Below, one piece after another: positions 17,036-25,569 of a DNA stretch of 47,618 bases; position 1 is the first letter of the stretch; every line of letters starts with the position of its first letter. A program made the translations under genes and the position numbers. The notes below the pieces were generated by a model. It searched no databases. It was not told the origin of the DNA and saw only the letters and a list, made by a program, of their open reading frames with translations. This DNA is from Bifidobacteriaceae bacterium. Its GTDB lineage: Bacteria; Actinomycetota; Actinomycetes; Actinomycetales; WQXJ01. The DNA lies in contig JAISCU010000423.1 in the NCBI GenBank assembly GCA_031265345.1, positions 1 to 47,618 on the forward strand, in the 5' to 3' direction.

Positions 17036-18070
17036 CTAGCGGGGCGGGGCGGTTGACTCGCGCTGCTCCAACCACGCCGCGAGTTGCACATGGCGCGAAT
17101 AGGGCGGCTGGCCGTCGATGAGTTGGCGGATGCTGGTGATGGTCAATCGGCCGATGTCCGTCAGCGGCTGCGCGACCGTTGTCAGGCGGGGGGTGGACCA
17201 CAGACCGTGCATAGTGCCGTCGAATCCAACCACCGACAGGTCCGAGGGGACGCTGGCCCCTGCTTCGCGGGCGGCCGCCAAGATACCGAGGGCGCTCCCG
17301 TCGCAATTGGCTATGATGCCCGTCGGCCGTGGTTTGAGCGACAGCAAGCGCCGCCCCGCGGTCAACCCGTCCTGGGGCGTGAAGCCCGCCTCGACCACGA
17401 GGGCGTCTGGGACGTTCAATCCAGCATCGTGGAAGGCCGCCACCATGCCGTGGTGCCTCTCCCTGGCGAAGGTCGAGCTCTGGCGTCCGATCATCAGGCC
17501 GACCCGCTGATGGCCCAGATCGAGCAGGTGCCGCGCCGCCGAATACCCGCCGCGGAAGTTGTTGGAGGAGATCGAAGTGATTCCGGCGTCAAGAAGCGAG
17601 TCGCAGTCAACCGCTAGGAGCGGCAGGCCGACCCGTTCGCAGGCCTCGATCTGCTCGCTGGTCAGGTTGGATGTGATGAAGACCGCGCCCTGGCATCCGC
17701 CCCCGAGCAACGACCGGGCCCATTGGTTCATTCGCCGTCTGTCTCCTTGGGGGAGCGGACCCAGCAGGCGCACTATCACTTGGACTTCCTGGGCCGTGGC
17801 CTCGCGCAGCATCGCCTCGAGAATATGGGAGCAGTACATGGTCGCATCGAGGTCGCGAAAGATCGCCGTGACGCGGGTGACCGCCGAGCCGGGCTCGTCC
17901 GCCCTGGGGGTGGAGGGCCGGTATCCCAGCTCGTCGATCACCTCACGGACCTTCGCGCGTGTGGCCCCGCCCACTCCTGGCCGCCCGTTCAGGACCTTCG
18001 AGGCGGTGGCCAGCGAGACGCCCGCCCGGCGGGCGACCAAAGTCAGAGTCGCCTTCGGAGTGGCAACCAC
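17036..18070 (-). CDS. LacI-family transcriptional regulator of the xylo-oligosaccharide locus
   Basis: The product has 344 residues from GTG 18070, with a perfect AAGGAGG ribosome binding sequence 7 bases upstream. The N-terminal LacI helix-turn-helix and hinge are clear: TLTLVARRAGVSLATASKVLNGRPGVGGATRAKVREVIDELGYRP. A periplasmic-binding-protein-like sensor domain follows (SAARHLLDLGHQRVGLMIG, PTGIIANCDGSALGILAAAREAG, LTTVAQPLTDIGRL). It is divergent from the ABC importer and upstream of the GH120 and GH3 genes. The simplest inference is a repressor released by a xylo-oligosaccharide or xylose. Candidate operators are described for 18071-18401. Confidence 0.92.
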   Translation of the reverse strand: MVATPKATLTLVARRAGVSLATASKVLNGRPGVGGATRAKVREVIDELGYRPSTPRADEPGSAVTRVTAIFRDLDATMYCSHILEAMLREATAQEVQVIVRLLGPLPQGDRRRMNQWARSLLGGGCQGAVFITSNLTSEQIEACERVGLPLLAVDCDSLLDAGITSISSNNFRGGYSAARHLLDLGHQRVGLMIGRQSSTFARERHHGMVAAFHDAGLNVPDALVVEAGFTPQDGLTAGRRLLSLKPRPTGIIANCDGSALGILAAAREAGASVPSDLSVVGFDGTMHGLWSTPRLTTVAQPLTDIGRLTITSIRQLIDGQPPYSRHVQLAAWLEQRESTAPPR

Positions 18071-18401
18071 GGATTCCTCCTTGAAACTCTTTCGTTACGA
18101 ATTCTAGCCGCATTCGACCACTCTCCGATGCCAGGCCGCCCTTGCCTAGGTGCGTTCTCGCAGCGCCGTGACCTGCGTCTACAAGAGTCCCCGCAGTCGA
18201 GGCCCAACCCGCCTTGCGGCGCACGCCCGGTCGGGGGGCCACCAGGGAGAGCAGCCTCGAAAAACTTTATCCCATTTATCCATTGCGTCAAGGCCGCGCG
18301 CCCGCATAGCCTCACTGCCACGGAAGCGTCATTGAGGACGCTTCGCCAACACCAAGGTTGTGGCTCGCGGAGCCACACGGAGACCCCAGGAAGGTAGAAC
18401 C
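18071..18401. promoter_or_regulatory. Divergent intergenic region between the LacI gene and the ABC importer
   Basis: There is no gene in these 331 bp. GAAA-N3-TTTC occurs at 18083-18093 (GAAACTCTTTC), overlapped by the perfect dyad TTCGTTACGAA (18091-18101). A near copy, GAAAAACTTTA, is at 18259-18269, and a third exact copy, GAAAGATTTTC, lies at 17026-17036 just before the GH120 gene. These are candidate LacI operators. Two hairpins precede the binding-protein gene: GAAGCGTC/GACGCTTC (18323-18344) and GTGGCTC/GAGCCAC (18360-18376); the second lies close to the ribosome binding site AGGAAGG (18389-18395) and could affect expression of the abundant binding protein. Confidence 0.5.
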
Positions 18402-19736
18402 ATGTCCCATGGAAACCCGAAGCGCGCGATCCTTGCCACGATGGTGGCCGGGGCGCTTGCCTTCGCGTCTGGCGCGTGCGGCCAATCGAACGACGACGAG
18501 CCGGACGCGACCAGCGGGGCCGGAGGCGAACCCGCGACAGCGTGGTACCTGACAGGTGCCCCCAACGAGGAGATAACGAAGAAGTCGTTCGAAGACTGGA
18601 GCGCGGCCCATGCGGATCAGAAGATCGTGGGCGAGGTCTATGCGAACGACGCCTACAAGGAGAAGATCCGGACCGCGATCGGCGCGGGCAACCCGCCCAC
18701 GCTGGTGTTCAACTGGGGCGCGGCCGGCGTGGTGGCGGAGTACGTCGCCCAGAACAAGGTCATCGACCTGACGGGCAAGGTCGATCAGGCACTGTCGAGA
18801 ACTCTCGATTCGATCAACAAGGCCGGGCAGATCGACGGCAAACAGTACGCCGTGCCCGTGTACGGCACGCAGCCGGTCATCCTCTACTACAACAAGGCAC
18901 TGTTCGAGCAGGCCGGGGTTGAGGCTCCATTCAAGACTTGGGACGAGTTGCTGGCGTCCATCCCCAAGTTCAAGGCCATCGGCGTCGCTCCGATCGCATT
19001 GGCCGGACAATCGAAATGGCCCGACCTGATGTGGCTGGAATACCTGGCTGATCGCGTGGGCGGGCCTGAAGCGTTCAACGCCGTGGCGGCGGGCGAGGCG
19101 GACTCGTGGTCCAACCCCGACATGTTGAAAGCGCTGGAGATGATCCAGGACCTGGTCGCCGCGGACGGTTTCCAAGAGTCGTTCGGCTCCACCACCACGG
19201 ACTCGAACGCGGACGTGGCGTTGGTCCACACCGGCGAGGCCGCGATGCTCCTCCAAGGCTCTTGGTGCTATGGAACCTTCAAGGCGGACGCTCCTGAGTT
19301 CGTGAGCGGTGGCGACCTGGGCACCATGGTCTTCCCCACCGTCCAGGGCGGCAAGGGCGATCCGAACAACATCGCCGGAAACCCGGCGAACTACTGGTCG
19401 GTGGCGGCGGACGCGACCGAGGCCCAACAACAAGCCGTGATCGACTACATCAACTCGGAGGCGTACACCGACGAGACAGTCGACGCGCTGATCGCGGGCG
19501 GCGCGGTGCCGCCGGCCTCCGGGATAGAGGACAAATTGGCCGCGGCCGATGACGCAGACTTCTTGCTTCAGGCCTACGACCTGGTCAAGAACGCTCCCAA
19601 CTTCCAGATGTCCTGGGATCAGGTGCTCAGCTCCGTGCAGGCTCAAGAACTGCTGACCCAACTCGACGCGATCTTCATGGGGACTATCACTCCCCAGGAG
19701 TTCGCGGACAACATGAACGCGGTCATCGGTCAGTAG
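18402..19736 (+). CDS. Sugar ABC transporter substrate-binding lipoprotein (xylo-oligosaccharide candidate)
   Basis: The product has 444 residues from ATG 18402, preceded by AGGAAGG. A lipoprotein signal ends at Cys26 (FASGAC). The mature part is a family 1 extracellular solute-binding protein: GAPNEEITKKSFEDWSAAHADQK, the hinge strand PVYGTQPVILYYNKALFEQAGV, TWDELLASIPKFKAIGV, AMLLQGSWCYGTFKADAP. Such proteins bind oligosaccharides outside the membrane and deliver them to the two permeases encoded immediately downstream (one base apart at 19736/19737). No ATPase gene follows; actinobacterial importers of this type usually share an MsiK-like ATPase encoded elsewhere. Neighbouring GH120 and GH3 genes point to xylo-oligosaccharides as ligand, which is inference. 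Confidence 0.92.
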   Translation: MSHGNPKRAILATMVAGALAFASGACGQSNDDEPDATSGAGGEPATAWYLTGAPNEEITKKSFEDWSAAHADQKIVGEVYANDAYKEKIRTAIGAGNPPTLVFNWGAAGVVAEYVAQNKVIDLTGKVDQALSRTLDSINKAGQIDGKQYAVPVYGTQPVILYYNKALFEQAGVEAPFKTWDELLASIPKFKAIGVAPIALAGQSKWPDLMWLEYLADRVGGPEAFNAVAAGEADSWSNPDMLKALEMIQDLVAADGFQESFGSTTTDSNADVALVHTGEAAMLLQGSWCYGTFKADAPEFVSGGDLGTMVFPTVQGGKGDPNNIAGNPANYWSVAADATEAQQQAVIDYINSEAYTDETVDALIAGGAVPPASGIEDKLAAADDADFLLQAYDLVKNAPNFQMSWDQVLSSVQAQELLTQLDAIFMGTITPQEFADNMNAVIGQ

Positions 19737-20771
19737 ATGCCGCGCAAGCGCTCCGGGTCCGGCGCGCCGCCTCGAAGCAGGGCCGGGCGCCACGCTCCCT
19801 CCGTCTCGGTGATGGTCGCCAGTGCTGCGCCGATCCGTGAAGGCAGCGGCGACGCGGCGCCGGGCGCCAAGCCAAGGGGGTCGACGGATTCGCGTCGGCC
19901 CCCTTGGAGGCGCGCCGGTCCCTCTTTGTGGCTAGCCGCCCCGGCCCTCGCGTTCTTCGGGCTGTTCGCGGTCCTCCCAATGTTCGGCGTGGTGTGCTTC
20001 TCGCTGGTGAAGTGGGACGGCATGGGAGAAATGACCTTTGTCGGCCTGGACAATTGGTCGAGCGTCTTCTCCAACCGGACCAGTCTGCATGCCATGCGTC
20101 TGACATTGATAGTCATGGCGGCGACCTGGGTGATCCAAACGCCGATATCGCTGTTGCTGGGCGTGTTCATGGCTGGCCAGCAGAAGTTCCGGTCGGTCAT
20201 GAGCGTGCTCTATTTCTTGCCACTGCTATTCAGCTCCGCCGCCGTTGGCATAGCCTTTAAGAACCTGATGGACCCCGTGTTCGGTATCGGATCGGCCATA
20301 CCGGCGCTCAAGCAGGACTGGCTGGGAAGCCGGGAACTCGCGCTCTGGTCCGTCATGCTCGTGGTCAGTTGGACGTTCGTGCCCTTCCATTCGTTGCTCT
20401 ATCAGGCCGGCGTGCGTCAGATCCCGGTCTCGATCTATGAGGCGGCGCGAGTTGACGGAGTGGGAGCCGTCCGGGCGTTCTTCTACATCACTTTGCCGCA
20501 ACTCAAATACACGATCATTACCTCCTCGACTCTGATGCTGGTGGGAGCCTTGACGTACTTCGACCTATTCTTCGTCATGACGCAAGGCGGTCCCGTCGAC
20601 GCCACCCGGATACTTCCTCTCGACATGTATCTGACAGGCTTCCGTTCCTTCCAGATGGGAAAGGCGTCCGCCATCGCGGTGATCCTGATAGTGGTTGGCC
20701 TGACCCTGTCGCTGGGGTTGAACCGCTTGTCCGGCGCCCATCGCATGGAGAGCCAGATGGAAGGGCTATGA
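19737..20771 (+). CDS. Sugar ABC transporter permease (MalF/UgpA-like)
   Basis: The product has 344 residues. The ATG follows the stop of the binding-protein gene directly. The first ~65 residues are basic and disordered (Arg/Pro/Ala-rich), longer than usual, so a later start such as ATG 19812 is possible. Six membrane segments follow (LWLAAPALAFFGLFAVLPMFGVV as the first), with the family EAA loop VSIYEAARVDGVGAVRAFFYITLP that docks on the ATPase. It is the first of two permease subunits and overlaps or nearly abuts the second (TGA at 20769-20771, ATG at 20773). Confidence 0.92.
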   Translation: MPRKRSGSGAPPRSRAGRHAPSVSVMVASAAPIREGSGDAAPGAKPRGSTDSRRPPWRRAGPSLWLAAPALAFFGLFAVLPMFGVVCFSLVKWDGMGEMTFVGLDNWSSVFSNRTSLHAMRLTLIVMAATWVIQTPISLLLGVFMAGQQKFRSVMSVLYFLPLLFSSAAVGIAFKNLMDPVFGIGSAIPALKQDWLGSRELALWSVMLVVSWTFVPFHSLLYQAGVRQIPVSIYEAARVDGVGAVRAFFYITLPQLKYTIITSSTLMLVGALTYFDLFFVMTQGGPVDATRILPLDMYLTGFRSFQMGKASAIAVILIVVGLTLSLGLNRLSGAHRMESQMEGL

Positions 20772-20772
20772 C

Positions 20773-21588
20773 ATGAGGCGCCCCAACGTGATCGGCGGAG
20801 CCCTGGCGTGGCTGTGGCTGGGGATCATCCTCCTGCCTATCTACTACATGGTGATCACTAGCCTGCGCACAACGGGCGACTATTACGAATCCAATTCGCT
20901 GGTGCCGAGTTCCAACCCGACGCTGTCCGCGTTCAAGGACGTCCTCGACAACGATTTCGATCATTACCTACTGAATTCGGTGATCGTCACCGCCGGGGCT
21001 GTCGCGATTCTTCTCGTGGTGTCGGTTATGGCTGCCTACACCGTGGTGCGCAATCGATCATGGGCGTCGCGGCGAGTGTTTCAACTGATCCTGTTGGGAC
21101 TGGCGATCCCGGCGCAGGCGACAATCGTGCCCCTTTACTACATGATCACCAAACTCGGCCTTTATGACACGCTGATTGCGCTGATACTGCCATCGGTCGG
21201 GTTCGGCATTCCGCTCACGGTCCTAATCCTGACGAACTTTATTCGTGATATCCCGAGGGAATTGTTCGAATCGATGACCGTGGACGGGGCTGGACACTGG
21301 CGCATGCTCTACCGTTTGGTGTTGCCGCTGGCCAAACCTGCGATTGTGACCGTTGGCATATATCAGGCTCTGCAAGTGTGGAACGGGTTCCTGTTCCCGT
21401 TGGTCCTCACCGGCTCGGCCAATGTGCGGGTGCTGCCATATTCGCTGTTCGCATTTCAAGGCGAGCATGGGGTCAACACTCCGGCGATTCTGGCTTCGGT
21501 GGTGCTTTCCGCTTTGCCCGTGCTGGCGGCGTACATGATCGGTCGTCGTCAACTCGTGGCAGGCTTGACCGCTGGCTTCGGCAAGTGA
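20773..21588 (+). CDS. Sugar ABC transporter permease (MalG/UgpE-like)
   Basis: The product has 271 residues with six predicted membrane helices (LAWLWLGIILLPIYYMVI first). The binding-protein-dependent transport signature is in the EAA loop RELFESMTVDGAGHWRMLYRLVLPLAKPA. It completes the importer with the preceding permease. The start lies one base after the upstream stop, so translation is coupled. Twenty-six bases after its stop lies an inverted repeat (21615-21715) of the dispersed GATGCCG family that may end the operon. Confidence 0.93.
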   Translation: MRRPNVIGGALAWLWLGIILLPIYYMVITSLRTTGDYYESNSLVPSSNPTLSAFKDVLDNDFDHYLLNSVIVTAGAVAILLVVSVMAAYTVVRNRSWASRRVFQLILLGLAIPAQATIVPLYYMITKLGLYDTLIALILPSVGFGIPLTVLILTNFIRDIPRELFESMTVDGAGHWRMLYRLVLPLAKPAIVTVGIYQALQVWNGFLFPLVLTGSANVRVLPYSLFAFQGEHGVNTPAILASVVLSALPVLAAYMIGRRQLVAGLTAGFGK

Positions 21589-21614
21589 TGTCCCGCCCCG
21601 ACGGTCTTCCCGAG

Positions 21615-21715
21615 GGACGATGCCGTGCGCGGGCTTCCCGCAACCGGGTCGGCGCCGACTCGCCCGGGCATCCGGCCTGGCGACGCGTCGCGGGGCCGGC
21701 CCAGCGGCATCGTCC
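21615..21715. repeat. Intergenic GATGCCG-family repeat, paired ends
   Basis: GGACGATGCCG (21615-21625) and CGGCATCGTCC (21705-21715) are perfect inverted repeats enclosing 79 GC-rich bases with further internal dyads (GGGTCGGCGCCGACTC). It sits between the permease gene and the adhesin promoter. It belongs to the same family as 28392-28561. Confidence 0.75.
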
Positions 21716-21779
21716 AAGTGTTTGCCCGTCCACAGGCTGGTAAATCTACTGGCGGCTGGGGGCTCCGGCCGCGCGACCA

Positions 21780-21830
21780 TATAATCTGCGAAGCCAGTCA
21801 GTGAACCTGCCCGGCCCTCGGAGCCGGGCA
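21780..21830 (+). promoter_or_regulatory. -10 element and leader hairpin of the VWA adhesin gene
   Basis: A perfect TATAAT lies at 21780-21785, 63 bases before the ATG. No good -35 is seen at the usual spacing, so an activator or alternative -35 may be needed. In the presumed leader, TGCCCGG (21808-21814) pairs with CCGGGCA (21824-21830). The ribosome binding site AAGGGTAG precedes the ATG at 21848. Confidence 0.5.
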
Positions 21831-21847
21831 TAGTCGCAAGGGTAGAA

Positions 21848-24800
21848 ATGACGCTCAGTGGGAAAGCCCGGTCACGTAAGGAATGGCGCCGCGGCGCCGC
21901 GATCATAGCCGGAGGGGTGGTGGCGGCCAGCGCCGCGATAGTGCCGCTGGCCAAACTGGACCAGGCTGTGGGGAAAGTGCCGCAGCCCGGCACCGGGGAG
22001 GCCGTCATCACCGTCAAAGTGGGCGGCCCGCGCGATCCCTCCAACAACTTGGTGACCGCCGCGCCGGCCGGGGCCGTGCTCCAGCTCTATGGCGGCGACA
22101 GCGACACCACGGCCGGTCCAGCCATCGACGAGCCGTGGGCCACCTGCACCTCCGACGCGGACGGCGACTGCTCGTTCGTCGTCCCGGACACGGGCGTCGG
22201 GGGCGCGAACCGGGACGCCAGGTTCTGGATCGGGCAAGTGACCGCTCCTCCCGGCTACTACAACGACCTGAACGTGGTGACCAGCGCGGACGGTAACACT
22301 TTCCTGGAGACGCCGTACCAATCGCGCACCGGGACCCAACTGCGGGCGGGCGAGCTGTACACGGGGACCGGCAGCTTCATGGCCAGCGCCTCTGGCGTGC
22401 GGGTGTCCAGCGGCACCTGGCTGGAATCGATGGAGAACCCGGCCTTCCCCGACCAGTGCGGGCTCAACGCCGCGCTCGTGATGGACCTGTCAGGATCGGT
22501 GGCGGACTCCAACGCCGAAGACACACTCAGGGGCGCCGCCGAGGCTCTGGTCGATTCGCTGGCGGGAACGCCGTCGGAGATCGCCCTGTTCACCTTCGGG
22601 TCCCGCGCCCCGGCGCGCGGCGCCAACAACATCAACCGGCCGTTGACTCCGGTCTCGACCGCGGCTGGCGCCCAGACGGTGAAGGACTGGATCGACTCGA
22701 TCGGCGTGCCCGCCGTCCACGAGGCGACCAACTGGGACCGGGGCCTGATGCAGGTGGCGCAATCGCCTGACCACTACGACGTGGTCGTGGTCATCACGGA
22801 TGGCAACCCGACGCGCTACGGGGTGGACGGGCTCGGCACGGGCATTCTGACCCGGTTCGTGGAGATCGAGAACTCGGTCTTCTCCGCCAACGCCGTGAAG
22901 TCCGTCAAGGGCGCCCGGATCATCGCCGTCGGCGTGGGCGACGGCGCCACCAGCGTGCCCGGCGACAACTTCGCGGCCATCTCCGGCCCGGTCAAAGACG
23001 ATCCGAACCCGCTGGCCAACGACTATTACCAGACCGACTGGGACCAGGCCGCGGCCGTTCTTAAGTCCGTCGCCATGGCCGGGTGCAAAGGCTCGCTGAC
23101 GGTGGTCAAGCAGGTCGTTCCGACCACGAACGCCAGCGGTGACGTGACCGGTGGGCAGCTAGCCGACGGTTGGAACTTCGGGGTCGTGGGCACGGGCGCC
23201 GAGCCGGGCAAATCGACCTTGACGACGGCGCTCGGAACTGGCGCGGCATCGACCGACTTCACCCTGGACAGCGCCATGACGCCGGGGCGGCTGACCGTTA
23301 CAGAAACGGTCCAGACCGACTACGACCTCCACCCCGTCACCGTCGGAGCGACCCTGCAGAACGCCGCCTGCTTCAGCCTCTCCGGCGCGACCCCTGTGCC
23401 CCTCGCGGTCACGGATGAGGGCTCGACCGGCTTCTCCGTGGACGCGAAGCCGGAGGACGTGATCTCCTGCACTGTCTACAACAAACACAAGACCGCCAGT
23501 CCGGCCTCGGTCAAGGTCGTGAAGAAATGGAAGCTGAGCCAGATCGACGAGCAAGGCGCCCTGGTGACGGGCGGCACTGTCCAGACCTTCGACCAGGGCC
23601 AGCAGCCGGGCGGGTTCCAGGCCAGCCTCCGGATCGCCCTCGATGCCGGCGCCGTGCCTCCCATGACCGGCCTGGTCTGGGGCACCGAGTACGGCGGCAT
23701 GACACCGGGCGTCGCGGTCTCCCCCGGCGAGGACCAGGCCGTCAGCCTGCCGGAGGGATGCGAGGTCGCCGACGCGACTGTTACCGGCCAGCCGGACGGC
23801 TCAGGCGGGCTCACGGCAATCACGCCGGTGCCCGCCTCAAGTTACAGCTATCCCCTGGCATCTGGGCTCAACCAATTCGAACTCACCAACTCGGTCGAAT
23901 GCCATGCGCTCCTGTCGCTCTACAAATCGGTCGATTCGAGGGAGCCCAGAGTCGCCTCGAAGTTGTGGCTCCTCGACGCCATCGCCCTGGCTGACCCGTT
24001 GCAGCCCGGCGTCACCCCGCTGGCCGGACCGACCGGCCGGTATGACGAGCAGCAGGAGCCAATCGCTCAACCTGTGACGGCGGACGTGACGCCCGGCTGG
24101 ACCTACGCCCTGGCCGAATCCGAGGGCGACCCGGAGTACGTCCAATGGCGGGTCGCCGACCCGGCCGAGCCTTTGCCGCCCGAGGCCTCCGGCAGTTGGA
24201 TATGCAACCTCGAGACCGGGGGCGACATCTTCATAGACCCGAGCGGCTGGATGTCGGCGGGGCTCCGCGGCGCTGTGACGGTGCCGTGGGGTGGTCATGC
24301 GCACTGCTTCGCCGTCAACTACACGGGCATGCTCACTGTGCTGAAGACCGTCGATGGGGGCTCGGCCGAGCCGGGCGACTGGACCTTCACGGCCACGCCG
24401 ACCGGTTCTGGCTCTGCTTCTCTGCCGACCCATGCCGGCCTGGATTCCGGCGAGGTGACCCGCGTCAAGCCCGGCCAGACCTATACGATCACGGAGGATG
24501 CCCCTGGTCCCGCCGGCTACGTCCTCGATTCAGTCGACTGCACCTGGGACGAGATCGACGGCACCGAGCGCACCGAGACATTCCCCGGGCCGCCGGAGCT
24601 CGTGGTCGGCCTGGGCGGCAGCGCCACCTGCACGTTCAACAACCGCGCCTTGGCGCACGTGTCCATTGTGAAGAGCAACTCGCGTGCTCCGGGGACGGTT
24701 CCCGCGGCCGGCTCGCAGTTCGCCTACTACCTCGACGTGACTTCCGACGGGGCCGCGCCCGCCCAGTCAGTTGACGTGTCCGATGCCGTCCCCGCAGGTT

Positions 24801-25423
24801 TGCGCATCGTCTCCGTCACGCCGCAGGGCAGCGGGTGGCAGGACCTCACCAGCGCTAACGCCCTGCGTCTGACCAATGCCGCTTTGCCGGTCGGCACCTA
24901 CCGGATCACCGTTGTCGTTGCCGTCACCGATTCCCTCGACGTCACCAAAGACTTGACGAACGAGGCTTGCGTCGCCGCCGTCAACGTGGCGGACACCACG
25001 CCGATCTGCTCCGACACCACCATTCCGGGCGGTCCCCCACCCGCCAGCCCGACCCCACCCGTGAGTCCGAGTCCTACTGCGAGCTCGCCGCCTCCTGTCA
25101 GCCCGACCCCGTCGGTATCGCCCTCCGCGAGCCCGTCGATCAGCCCGTCGGGCTCGCCCGTCTCGCCGTCGCCCCGCGTGCCACCATCTGGCACTCCGGG
25201 CACCGGCACGCCGACTGGATCGTACGCGGCCTCCGTGCCGCCGCCGGGACAAGGGTCACCGAGTCAAGGCACCGGCCAGCCGACGAGCCCAGGCGCCGGA
25301 GGCAAACTCCCATTCACTGGCGCTGGCGCCCCCGGCTTGATCACCGGACTGGCAGCCGCCCTGCTGCTCCTCGGGGCAGCCTTGATAGCCGCTGGCCGCC
25401 GCCGCTCCCGCCTGACCACCTGA
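21848..25423 (+). CDS. LPXTG-anchored VWA-domain surface adhesin (pilus-tip-like)
   Basis: The product has 1191 residues. A signal peptide (RRGAAIIAGGVVAASAAIVPLA) is followed by a Cna/SpaA-type N-terminal region. A von Willebrand A domain lies at about 205-410 with a complete MIDAS: DLSGS at 213-217, Thr294 (ATNWDRGL) and Asp318 (VVVITDGNP). Several prealbumin/SpaA-like repeats follow, each opening with a strand such as SLTVVKQVV, SVKVVKKWK or MLTVLKTVDGG, then a DUF11-like domain (AHVSIVKSNSRAPGTVPAAG). A Pro/Ser spacer (~1065-1150) leads to LPFTG at 1154-1158 and a membrane helix with RRRSR. Family knowledge suggests a metal-dependent adhesin or pilus-tip subunit attached by sortase. No sortase or pilus backbone gene is adjacent, so it may be a stand-alone wall protein. 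Confidence 0.9.
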   Translation: MTLSGKARSRKEWRRGAAIIAGGVVAASAAIVPLAKLDQAVGKVPQPGTGEAVITVKVGGPRDPSNNLVTAAPAGAVLQLYGGDSDTTAGPAIDEPWATCTSDADGDCSFVVPDTGVGGANRDARFWIGQVTAPPGYYNDLNVVTSADGNTFLETPYQSRTGTQLRAGELYTGTGSFMASASGVRVSSGTWLESMENPAFPDQCGLNAALVMDLSGSVADSNAEDTLRGAAEALVDSLAGTPSEIALFTFGSRAPARGANNINRPLTPVSTAAGAQTVKDWIDSIGVPAVHEATNWDRGLMQVAQSPDHYDVVVVITDGNPTRYGVDGLGTGILTRFVEIENSVFSANAVKSVKGARIIAVGVGDGATSVPGDNFAAISGPVKDDPNPLANDYYQTDWDQAAAVLKSVAMAGCKGSLTVVKQVVPTTNASGDVTGGQLADGWNFGVVGTGAEPGKSTLTTALGTGAASTDFTLDSAMTPGRLTVTETVQTDYDLHPVTVGATLQNAACFSLSGATPVPLAVTDEGSTGFSVDAKPEDVISCTVYNKHKTASPASVKVVKKWKLSQIDEQGALVTGGTVQTFDQGQQPGGFQASLRIALDAGAVPPMTGLVWGTEYGGMTPGVAVSPGEDQAVSLPEGCEVADATVTGQPDGSGGLTAITPVPASSYSYPLASGLNQFELTNSVECHALLSLYKSVDSREPRVASKLWLLDAIALADPLQPGVTPLAGPTGRYDEQQEPIAQPVTADVTPGWTYALAESEGDPEYVQWRVADPAEPLPPEASGSWICNLETGGDIFIDPSGWMSAGLRGAVTVPWGGHAHCFAVNYTGMLTVLKTVDGGSAEPGDWTFTATPTGSGSASLPTHAGLDSGEVTRVKPGQTYTITEDAPGPAGYVLDSVDCTWDEIDGTERTETFPGPPELVVGLGGSATCTFNNRALAHVSIVKSNSRAPGTVPAAGSQFAYYLDVTSDGAAPAQSVDVSDAVPAGLRIVSVTPQGSGWQDLTSANALRLTNAALPVGTYRITVVVAVTDSLDVTKDLTNEACVAAVNVADTTPICSDTTIPGGPPPASPTPPVSPSPTASSPPPVSPTPSVSPSASPSISPSGSPVSPSPRVPPSGTPGTGTPTGSYAASVPPPGQGSPSQGTGQPTSPGAGGKLPFTGAGAPGLITGLAAALLLLGAALIAAGRRRSRLTT

Positions 25424-25431
25424 TCCGCGGT

Positions 25432-25470
25432 CGGGACACGGGTTGGCGTCTGACGCAAACCCGTGTTCCG
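25432..25470 (+). terminator. Long hairpin after the adhesin gene (ACACGGGTT palindrome)
   Basis: A 39-base dyad is centred on T25451. Seventeen of nineteen positions pair, plus one wobble, including ACACGGGTT/AACCCGTGT. It starts 9 bases after the stop codon, so it probably terminates transcription. Its outer arms share GAACACGGGTT with the 49-bp palindrome at 38901-38949, so it also belongs to a dispersed palindrome family. Confidence 0.65.
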
Positions 25471-25569
25471 GGCCATCACGGAGTAGCCGCTCGGCCATTC
25501 ATTTGCGAGACTTGTTGGGTGGGGACATCAGGGGGCAGGCTGGCGAATGGCGTGAACGCGCCTGCCCGG

